Source: a bacterium | Lineage (GTDB): Bacteria > Ratteibacteria > UBA8468 | DNA length: 7,624 nucleotides | NCBI GenBank assembly: GCA_030630065.1 | Contig: DAOVNU010000029.1 | Coordinates: 1-7,624 of the forward strand | Direction of reading: 5' to 3' | Part shown: positions 1 through 5,204 of the stretch, piece after piece | Layout: every line of letters starts with the position of its first letter | Position numbering within the stretch: position 1 is the stretch's first letter | Notes under the pieces: model-generated | The model's database searches: none | What the model saw: the letters and a program-made list of their open reading frames with translations, nothing else | What the model was told of the DNA's origin: nothing | Program-made: the position numbers and the translations under genes

Positions 1-1
1 A

Positions 2-517
2 GAAAGTTCAAAGTCGTCAGGATATTATTTTGATTTGAAGAAATATCGGAAATCACTGGAAAAATTTGATTTCCCTTTTACCCCGGCGGTTTCTTTAATG
101 CTTGGTTTAAAGAAATCTTTGAGTTTAATCAGGGAAGAGGGGTTGGAAAAAGTTCTCAAGAGACACCAAATTTTAGCCGGGGCCACAAGAGCCGCAGTCC
201 AAGCAATAGGCCTGGAACTTTTAGCCGAGAAGCCGGCAAATACCTTGACCGCGGTGAAGGTTCCGGGGGGAATAGACGGCAGCCAATTAACAAAGATGCT
301 GAAAGAAAAATACGGCATTAATTTTGCCGGGGGTCAGGCGCAATTAAAGGGAAAAATATTCCGGATAGCTCATCTTGGCTACTTTGACAAACTGGACATT
401 ATCCTGGCAATTTCTGCCCTGGAGATGGCGCTTTTCGTGTTGGGCTATAAGTTTGAACTCGGCGCGGGCATAAAAGCCGCAGAGGAAATATTGACAGAAG
501 AACCACTAAAAGAGTAA
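2..517 (+). CDS. Class V PLP aminotransferase (alanine-glyoxylate / serine-pyruvate type), C-terminal part
   Basis: Only the last 171 residues are present. The reading frame is open to the left edge, so the gene starts outside the window. The TTG at 35 is an internal Leu codon in the family motif YYFDLKKYRKSLE, not a start. Other family landmarks are PFTPAVSL (small-domain entry), HQILAGATRAAVQAIGLEL, TAVKVPGGIDGSQL, and GKIFRIAHLGY, whose Arg (fragment residue 121) is the conserved substrate-carboxylate-binding position. The PLP-binding lysine would lie just upstream of the window edge. The family transfers amino groups between alanine, serine or phosphoserine and glyoxylate, pyruvate or 2-oxoglutarate in the cytoplasm. 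The next gene is serA, so I infer that this enzyme supplies the transamination step of serine synthesis (3-phosphohydroxypyruvate to phosphoserine) in place of SerC. Serine-glyoxylate or alanine-glyoxylate transamination is the alternative. Family assignment is firm; exact substrate is not. Confidence 0.93.
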   Translation, partial: ESSKSSGYYFDLKKYRKSLEKFDFPFTPAVSLMLGLKKSLSLIREEGLEKVLKRHQILAGATRAAVQAIGLELLAEKPANTLTAVKVPGGIDGSQLTKMLKEKYGINFAGGQAQLKGKIFRIAHLGYFDKLDIILAISALEMALFVLGYKFELGAGIKAAEEILTEEPLKE

Positions 518-553
518 AATATAAACACGAATTAAGACGAATGAAGCCCAAAC

Positions 554-575
554 GTAGTGGACGAGCTTGCTCGTC
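554..575 (+). repeat. REP-like element 1 (GTAG + hairpin)
   Basis: GTAG at 554-557 is followed by a perfect 7-bp stem, GACGAGC (560-566) and GCTCGTC (569-575), with a TT loop. It lies between the aminotransferase and serA. Together with element 2 it forms a head-to-head pair whose outer ends are GTAGTGG and CCACTAC. A GTAG tetranucleotide 5' of a hairpin is the hallmark of repeats mobilised by REP-associated tyrosine transposases (RAYT/TnpA_REP). No such gene is in the window. Confidence 0.8.
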
Positions 576-598
576 GGTCAACCAAGGTTGACCACTAC
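576..598 (-). repeat. REP-like element 2 (inverted partner of element 1)
   Basis: On the minus strand this reads GTAG-T followed by an 8-bp perfect stem. On the plus strand the arms are GGTCAACC (576-583) and GGTTGACC (586-593) with an AA loop, then CTAC at 595-598. It directly abuts element 1 in the opposite orientation, giving a two-hairpin composite at 554-598. Confidence 0.8.
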
Positions 599-601
599 AT
601 C

Positions 602-624
602 AGCAAAGCAAGCTTTGCTACTAC
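602..624 (-). repeat. REP-like element 3
   Basis: The plus strand shows AGCAAAGC (602-609), an AA loop and GCTTTGCT (612-619), then CTAC at 621-624. Read on the minus strand this is GTAG followed by an 8-bp perfect hairpin. The stem sequence is unrelated to those of elements 1 and 2, but the plan is the same. Confidence 0.78.
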
Positions 625-634
625 AACAGAATAT

Positions 635-656
635 GTAGTTGCCTGATTCATCAGGC
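635..656 (+). repeat. REP-like element 4, abutting the serA start
   Basis: GTAG (635-638) and TT are followed by a stem GCCTGAT (641-647), loop TC, and ATCAGGC (650-656). It ends six bases before the serA ATG and covers the place where a Shine-Dalgarno should be. The only purine-rich candidate, AGG at 653-655, is inside the right arm of the stem. With one flanking base on the left and two on the right (634-658), it is identical to element 7 upstream of rny. Confidence 0.85.
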
Positions 657-662
657 TAATTT

Positions 663-2240
663 ATGAAAATTTTAGTGACTGACCCTCTGGCAGAAGAGGG
701 AGTGGAGGTCTTAAAGAAAGAGGGTTTTGCGGTAGATTGTAAAGGAAAACTTTCACCGGAGGAACTGGCTAAAGTTATCCCCGGTTATGATGGCCTTATT
801 GTAAGGAGCGGAACTAAGGCAACCAAAGAGGTAATTGAAAAGGCAACTAAGCTTAAGGTGATTGGCAGAGCCGGGGTTGGATTGGATAACGTTGATATTG
901 AAGCCGCAACGGCAAAGGGAGTTATTGTCATGAATTCGCCATCCGGGAATACCATCTCCACCGCCGAGCATACCCTGGCAATGATTTTTGCTCTGGCGCG
1001 CAATATTCCGCAGGCAAACTCTTCTTTAAAGAGTAAAAAATGGGAGAAAAAAAAATTCAGCGGTTCGGAACTCTACGGGAAGACCCTGGGTATTCTTGGT
1101 TTGGGGAGGGTTGGCAGTCGGGTCGCAAGCATTGCTTTTTCTCTGGGAATGAAGGTAATTGGGTCTGACCCCTTTATCTCCCCGGAAAAAGCCGCGAAAA
1201 TCCATGTGAGTTTAGTAGAGATGGAGAAACTTTTTCGGGAATCCGATTATCTCACTGTGCATACTCCACTTACCTCAGAGACCAAAGGAATTATCGGCAG
1301 AAAAGAGTTTAAATTGATGAAGGAAGGAGTTAGAATTATCAATTGTGCCCGGGGAGGAATTATTGACGAAAAGGCACTTTGTGAAGCTCTTAAGGAAGGA
1401 AAGGTAAAAGGAGCCGCCCTGGACGTCTACGAAAAGGAACCGCCTCTTGATAACCCTTTACTTAGTTTGGATAATGTCATTGTTACGCCTCATCTGGGAG
1501 CCAGTACTGAAGAGGCGCAAATTAATGTTGCCCGGGACATTGCCCGGCAAATCTGCGACCTCTTAAAGCGTAAAATTTCTCTACACACGGCTAATATTCC
1601 GGTAGTTGATGAAAAGTTGGCGGAAATAATTGGTCCCTACTTTGCTTTAGCCGAGAAGTTAGGGATGCTGATTGCCCAATTAAAGGAAGGAAATCTGAAA
1701 CGAATAGAGATAGGGTATCAAGGCGAGATTGTTGAATATGACCTTTCCTCGCTCAAGCATAATCTGATTAAGGGCTTTTTAAGGCCTTCCCTGGGAGACC
1801 AGGTTAACTATGTTAATGCCCCTTTTCTGGCCGAAGAAAGAGGAGTTAAGATAAGCGAAACAAAAACAACCTCGTCCGAAGAATTTGCCAATCTTTTAAG
1901 TTGTAAGATAGAGACAGATAAAGCAAGTTTGACGGTGAGCGGGACCCTTCTCTCCAGGAGCGACATCAGGATTGTCAAAATTGACGGCTATCCCATTAAT
2001 GCGGTTCCGGAGGGTTTTCTCTTAATCTGTCGGAATGAGGATAAACCGGGAATTATTGGCGAAATTGGTACCATTTTAGGAGAAAAAGGAATTAATATTG
2101 CGGGAATGACCCTGGGAAGAAAGGAAAAAGGCGGTTTAGCCATTACGGTGCTTAACGTTGATCGGGCCATTCCGGCAGATATTTTAGAGAAGATACAGGA
2201 AATTCCTACGGTGAAAGTAGTAAAGTTGGTGGAACTATAA
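663..2240 (+). CDS. serA: D-3-phosphoglycerate dehydrogenase, long form with ASB and ACT domains
   Basis: This is the first committed step of serine synthesis: NAD-dependent oxidation of 3-phosphoglycerate to 3-phosphohydroxypyruvate, in the cytoplasm. The 525-residue length matches the long (type 1) SerA form. Residues 1-100 and about 285-310 form the split substrate domain. The Rossmann domain carries GLGRVG (146-151). Catalytic candidates are Arg230 (NCARGG), Glu259 (EKEP) and His277 (PHLGAST). An allosteric substrate-binding domain spans about 315-445. A C-terminal ACT domain (about 452-525) has NEDKPGIIGEIG and NIAGMTLGR, the pattern of a serine-binding regulatory ACT, so feedback inhibition by serine is expected. 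The ATG at 663 gives the standard N-terminus (MKILVTDPLAEEGVE), but the Shine-Dalgarno is weak and sits in a hairpin repeat. The upstream class V aminotransferase (145-nt gap) is the likely pathway partner. Confidence 0.97.
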   Translation: MKILVTDPLAEEGVEVLKKEGFAVDCKGKLSPEELAKVIPGYDGLIVRSGTKATKEVIEKATKLKVIGRAGVGLDNVDIEAATAKGVIVMNSPSGNTISTAEHTLAMIFALARNIPQANSSLKSKKWEKKKFSGSELYGKTLGILGLGRVGSRVASIAFSLGMKVIGSDPFISPEKAAKIHVSLVEMEKLFRESDYLTVHTPLTSETKGIIGRKEFKLMKEGVRIINCARGGIIDEKALCEALKEGKVKGAALDVYEKEPPLDNPLLSLDNVIVTPHLGASTEEAQINVARDIARQICDLLKRKISLHTANIPVVDEKLAEIIGPYFALAEKLGMLIAQLKEGNLKRIEIGYQGEIVEYDLSSLKHNLIKGFLRPSLGDQVNYVNAPFLAEERGVKISETKTTSSEEFANLLSCKIETDKASLTVSGTLLSRSDIRIVKIDGYPINAVPEGFLLICRNEDKPGIIGEIGTILGEKGINIAGMTLGRKEKGGLAITVLNVDRAIPADILEKIQEIPTVKVVKLVEL

Positions 2241-2310
2241 AGAAAAATTCTGAAATATAAAACTATGTCGATATCAGGAAATGCTTCCCACAACATTTAT
2301 TTCTGTTATT

Positions 2311-2334
2311 GTAGGGGCTTGATTTATCAAGCCC
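2311..2334 (+). repeat. REP-like element 5
   Basis: GTAG (2311-2314) leads directly into a 9-bp perfect stem, GGGCTTGAT (2315-2323) and ATCAAGCCC (2326-2334), with a TT loop. It is the left half of a head-to-head pair with element 6, 71 nt past the serA stop codon. A strong hairpin here could also protect the serA mRNA 3' end, but no T-run follows, so it does not look like an intrinsic terminator. Confidence 0.85.
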
Positions 2335-2343
2335 GTTGTTTTC

Positions 2344-2367
2344 GGGTCGGATAAATCCGACCCCTAC
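2344..2367 (-). repeat. REP-like element 6 (inverted partner of element 5)
   Basis: The plus strand carries GGGTCGGAT (2344-2352), an AA loop and ATCCGACCC (2355-2363), then CTAC (2364-2367). On the minus strand this is GTAG followed by a 9-bp hairpin. The outer ends of the pair, GTAGGGG at 2311 and CCCCTAC at 2361-2367, are themselves inverted repeats. Confidence 0.85.
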
Positions 2368-2435
2368 AAACCTTTCTTTATTTTCCTACCCAACTTTTTA
2401 CTCCGTAGCAACCACATTTAATTGTTTCATTTATT

Positions 2436-2457
2436 GTAGTTGCCTGATTCATCAGGC
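2436..2457 (+). repeat. REP-like element 7, upstream of the rny ribosome binding site
   Basis: This is an exact copy of element 4, 1.8 kb away: GTAG (2436-2439), stem GCCTGAT (2442-2448), loop TC, ATCAGGC (2451-2457). Identity extends over 2435-2459. The element ends 12 nt before the rny Shine-Dalgarno, so here, unlike at serA, the ribosome binding site is outside the hairpin. Confidence 0.85.
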
Positions 2458-2469
2458 TATGTTCTAATC

Positions 2470-2478
2470 AAGGAGGTG
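2470..2478 (+). promoter_or_regulatory. Strong Shine-Dalgarno that decides the rny start
   Basis: AAGGAGGTG is an almost complete match to the 16S rRNA 3' end. Six bases separate its GGAGG core from ATT at 2483, which is in the rny frame. No ATG, GTG or TTG in that frame occurs between the in-frame stop TAA at 2465-2467 and 2543. The TTG at 2484 is in another frame and meets TAA after four codons. The site therefore points to initiation at ATT. Confidence 0.8.
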
Positions 2479-2482
2479 CAAA

Positions 2483-4033
2483 ATTGATAATTCTCTAATT
2501 ACTGTTATTGCCGCAGTTGTTCTTCTTTTCGCGGGCTATTTCTTGAGAAAGTATTTTGGCGAACAGAAAATAAGAAAGGCAGAGGAAAGGAGCCGGCAGA
2601 TTTTAAAGGAGGCACAATCCCAGGTTGATTCCATACGAAAAGAGGCGAAGTTGGAAGCAAAGGAATTGCTTCTCAGATTAAGAATGGACTTTGAACAGGA
2701 GACAAGCGCAAGACGTAAAGAACTTCATCTCTCGGAAAGGCGACTGAATCAACGGGAGAGAAACCTTGACCGCAAAGTAGATTTTTTAGAAAGACAGGAG
2801 ATTTCTCTATCTACGAGGGAGAAGAATGTTCGGAGAGATGAAGAAATAAATAAGAAGAAGAGTGAAGAATTGCTAACCCTGGTCGAGGAAGAAAGAAGGA
2901 GTTTGGAGAGAGTGGCAGGTCTCACCCGCGAACAGGCGAAACAGGCCCTTTTTGCTAAATTTAGTGAAGAGGTAAAGAGGGAAAATGCAAACATCATCAG
3001 TAAGGTTATTGAAGAGGCAGAAGAGAACGGAGAGAAAAAGGCACGGGAGATTATTATTTCTGCCATTCAACGTTGCGGTGCTGACCAGGTAGTTGAATCA
3101 ACCGTCTCGGTAGTAACTCTTCCTGATGAGATGAAGGGAAGGGTTATTGGCCGGGAAGGCAGGAACATCCGGGCGTTTGAAGCTGCTACAGGGGTTGACC
3201 TGGTTGTTGATGATACCCCGGAAGCGGTAACGCTTTCCAGTTTTGATGTTTACCGCAGGGAGGTTGCCAAGATTGCTCTGGAAAAACTCATTGCCGATGG
3301 ACGAATTCACCCGGGAAGGATTGAGGAGATTGTGGGAAAGACGCAGAAAAATATGGAAAAAACAATCAATGAAGTCGGTAAACAGACCGTCCTGGAGATG
3401 GGAATTACGATGATTCATCCGGAGTTGCTAAAACTTTTGGGACGTTTAAAGTATCGCACCAGTTATGGCCAGAATGTTCTTGTTCATTCCAGGGAAGTTG
3501 CTTTTTTAGCCGGTTATATCGCGGCAGAACTAAAACTGGATGAAAAGTTGGCAAAGAGAGCCGGTCTCTTGCACGACATTGGCAAGGCGGTGGATATGAA
3601 GCAGGAAGGAACTCATCCTCAGATTGGTGCTGAACTTGCCCGCAGATATAATGAGTCCCCGGTCGTCATTAATGCCATTGCCGGTCATCATGGGGACGTG
3701 GATGCAATTAACCCTATGACTCCTCTGGTTGCTGCTGCAGATAGCATCAGCGCTACAAGACCGGGAGCAAGGAGAGAAACATTAGAGGGTTACATTAAAC
3801 GACTGGAGAAATTAGAAGGTATTGCCATCTCTTTTAGAGGTGTTTCCCAGGCATATGCCATCAGTGCCGGAAGAGAGGTCAGGGTGATTGTGAAACCAGA
3901 GCAGATTTCCGATTCGGAAGCCACGGTCTTGACCCGGGATATTACCAAGAAGATTGAGGAGGGATTGGAATATCCTGGTCAGGTAAAGGTCACTGTGATT
4001 AGAGAGGTAAGAACTGTGGAATATGCAAAGTAG
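2483..4033 (+). CDS. rny: Ribonuclease Y, membrane-anchored endoribonuclease, with probable ATT start
   Basis: RNase Y makes initiating internal cuts in mRNA at the inner face of the membrane and is the RNase E counterpart in many bacteria. Starting at ATT 2483 gives 516 residues with an N-terminal hydrophobic helix (about residues 5-21, LITVIAAVVLLFAGYF), then basic residues and a long Glu/Lys/Arg-rich coiled coil (about 25-190). A KH domain follows with GRVIGREGRNIRAF (about 219-232). The HD domain has VLVHS (His335), LLHDIGK (His364-Asp365) and GHHGD (401-405). B. subtilis RNase Y is 520 residues with HD at 368-369, so the extended form agrees in length and register. A start at TTG 2543 would give 496 residues and remove the anchor. 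ATT is a known rare initiator, as in infC. A sequencing error changing an ATG is the main alternative. The frequent downstream partner ymdB is not present. Confidence 0.95.
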   Translation: MDNSLITVIAAVVLLFAGYFLRKYFGEQKIRKAEERSRQILKEAQSQVDSIRKEAKLEAKELLLRLRMDFEQETSARRKELHLSERRLNQRERNLDRKVDFLERQEISLSTREKNVRRDEEINKKKSEELLTLVEEERRSLERVAGLTREQAKQALFAKFSEEVKRENANIISKVIEEAEENGEKKAREIIISAIQRCGADQVVESTVSVVTLPDEMKGRVIGREGRNIRAFEAATGVDLVVDDTPEAVTLSSFDVYRREVAKIALEKLIADGRIHPGRIEEIVGKTQKNMEKTINEVGKQTVLEMGITMIHPELLKLLGRLKYRTSYGQNVLVHSREVAFLAGYIAAELKLDEKLAKRAGLLHDIGKAVDMKQEGTHPQIGAELARRYNESPVVINAIAGHHGDVDAINPMTPLVAAADSISATRPGARRETLEGYIKRLEKLEGIAISFRGVSQAYAISAGREVRVIVKPEQISDSEATVLTRDITKKIEEGLEYPGQVKVTVIREVRTVEYAK

Positions 4034-4038
4034 ATAGC

Positions 4039-4231
4039 CAATGGTAAGTTGCTCCGCATCTACGCTGCGGCGGATACAAATCTATAACCACATCAGCAGG
4101 GGAATATCCTTCCGAAATTCTCTCACAAGAGAATCAAGGAAGTATTTATCGGTCAGTTTCGGCTTTCCTCCTGCTGATACGGTAGATTTGTTTATCCGCC
4201 TCCACTTATGATTACTTCGCAACTACCATTG
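4039..4231. repeat. Large imperfect foldback (palindrome) between convergent genes
   Basis: Three nested arm pairs can be seen. Outer: CAATGGTAAGTTGC (4039-4052) with GCAACTACCATTG (4219-4231), one bulge. Middle: GGCGGATACAAATCTA (4069-4084) with TAGATTTG (4183-4190) plus TATCCGCC (4193-4200), a 2-nt bulge. Inner: ATCAGCAGG (4092-4100) with CCTGCTGAT (4170-4178), extended by GGAA/TTCC. Inside is a hairpin ATTCTCT-CACA-AGAGAAT (4117-4134). CCGAAA (4112-4117) can also pair with TTTCGG (4157-4162), and the left arm has a local CCGCA/TGCGG hairpin (4054-4070). It has no coding content and no T-run. The outer right end read on the minus strand is GTAGTTGC, the same eight bases that head REP elements 4 and 7. 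It may be a MITE-like foldback, a structured RNA or a transcription barrier; the structure is clear, the role is not. Confidence 0.75.
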
Positions 4232-4274
4232 TCTTTGGGCAAACAAACGTGCCGCTTAAGAAAGCTTTCCGAGC

Positions 4275-5195
4275 CTACTTCATTATAATCTCAACATTCT
4301 CGGCTACGCCGCTTAAAATGGTGTAGGTTCCGGGAACCGTTTGCAGGATTGAACCGGGAACAAGGGTGTTAACCCGTCCATACGCGACAAGTCGGGCAAT
4401 AAATCTCTGCCAGGAGATACCTCCGCCGAGATAACCATCCAACCAGAAACTTCTGTCTTTTGCACCTATAATCTGTGCCGGTCCAATGGTATTTGCTTTT
4501 GGCGGAACCCAGGACCAATCACCGGAGAAGGAGTGTAAAGCATTTTGCATAATGGTCATCGGATGGAGTTCCACGCATCTTGGTCCTGCCTTTTTATAAC
4601 TATCCAGGTCATCGCCAAACTCTTCACCTAAATGCGCTTCCCAGAAGGCGATATGTCCGCACCAGCCAATACCTCCGTAGCAAACATCCGCTCCCCCCAA
4701 ATCCTCAATCATTTTCCCGTAAGAGGAAAGAACATCTGTGGTCGGAAAATGAATTTGATTCTCCGGAGGTCTTAAATCCGCATCAATCTTCAGGAAAAAT
4801 TCCTCCCGCATCGTTTTTTGAAAAGAACCGGGCCAATTTACGGGAGCGCTCTCTCCCTTTTCATTGGCATACTCATCCATATTAAAAGAAATAAGGTTTT
4901 TACAGGAAATTTTGAACTTGTTAATGAGAGAAACGGCAACCGGATATTGTGGCATTGGGCCGACCGGGAAAATTACCACAATTTTTTTGTTCAATTCGTT
5001 CGCTTTTCTGATTCTGCCGACAATGTCCAGAGCAAATTCCAGATAGAAATCCTCCGGTTTCTCAATAATTCTAATCTTAAAATCAGGATTGGGATGCTTA
5101 CAAATTTCTTCCTTTTTAATCTTTCTTACCCTTGTACATTCCTCCTCATCCTGAAACGGCAAAAACTTCGCTAAACTATAATTAAATTCTTCCAT
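4275..5195 (-). CDS. NagB-fold sugar isomerase/deaminase-like protein (divergent glucosamine-6-phosphate deaminase family)
   Basis: The 306-residue protein has the NagB/RpiA/SOL fold. Matching landmarks are KIVVIFPVGP (71-80), FNMDEY (104-109) and GGIGWCGHIAFWE (174-186). VPPKANTIGPAQIIGAKD (230-247) fits the NagB segment before the last helices. Against E. coli NagB, Asp72 corresponds to Asp107, His143 to His181 and Glu148 to Glu186, but Asp141 is replaced by Cys179. The phosphate loop, usually SGGTP or TGGTP, reads PVGPMPQ. It also has about 35-40 extra N-terminal residues compared with the 266-residue E. coli enzyme. I infer an isomerase or deaminase acting on a different sugar, perhaps not phosphorylated in the usual way. 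The ATG at 5195 follows GGGGGGAAA, 9 nt after the stop of the upstream lipoprotein gene. This is the last visible gene of the operon; the stop is TAG at 4275-4277. Confidence 0.85.
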   Translation of the reverse strand: MEEFNYSLAKFLPFQDEEECTRVRKIKKEEICKHPNPDFKIRIIEKPEDFYLEFALDIVGRIRKANELNKKIVVIFPVGPMPQYPVAVSLINKFKISCKNLISFNMDEYANEKGESAPVNWPGSFQKTMREEFFLKIDADLRPPENQIHFPTTDVLSSYGKMIEDLGGADVCYGGIGWCGHIAFWEAHLGEEFGDDLDSYKKAGPRCVELHPMTIMQNALHSFSGDWSWVPPKANTIGPAQIIGAKDRSFWLDGYLGGGISWQRFIARLVAYGRVNTLVPGSILQTVPGTYTILSGVAENVEIIMK

Positions 5196-5204
5196 TTTCC
5201 CCCC

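Noticed and set aside
35..37. TTG as start of the class V aminotransferase
   Set aside because: The frame is open to the left edge and the preceding residues (SGYYFD) belong to the family motif, so the gene is cut by the window.
399..581. 60-residue minus-strand open frame over the end of the aminotransferase and the repeats
   Set aside because: Its translation derives from the antisense of a known gene and from hairpin repeats; nothing supports expression.
554..656. CRISPR array or tandem repeat
   Set aside because: The units alternate in orientation, have different stem sequences, and lack regular spacers; they are GTAG-headed hairpins.
2311..2367. Intrinsic terminator of serA
   Set aside because: The hairpins are strong but neither is followed by a T-tract in the plus direction, and the GTAG heads with inverted pairing fit REP-like elements better.
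2405..2416. An eighth REP-like element at GTAGCAACCACA
   Set aside because: The GTAG is present but no hairpin follows it; at most a decayed copy.
2484..2486. TTG at 2484 with good spacing from the Shine-Dalgarno as the rny start
   Set aside because: It is out of frame with rny and reaches TAA after four codons. It would need a frameshift or a sequencing error.
2543..2545. TTG as start of rny
   Set aside because: No Shine-Dalgarno precedes it, and it removes an obvious transmembrane anchor encoded in frame just upstream.
2749..3070. Ser/Leu-rich minus-strand open frames opposite the RNase Y coiled coil
   Set aside because: They are the expected antisense shadow of a Glu/Lys/Arg-rich coiled coil.
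4251..4274. Terminator for the minus-strand operon at GAAAGCTTTC (4260-4269)
   Set aside because: It is a short self-complementary site with no usable loop and no clear U-tract; not enough to call a terminator.
4818..5174. 118-residue plus-strand open frame inside the NagB-like gene
   Set aside because: It lies antisense to a clear family protein, has no ribosome binding site I can defend, and shows no recognisable domain.
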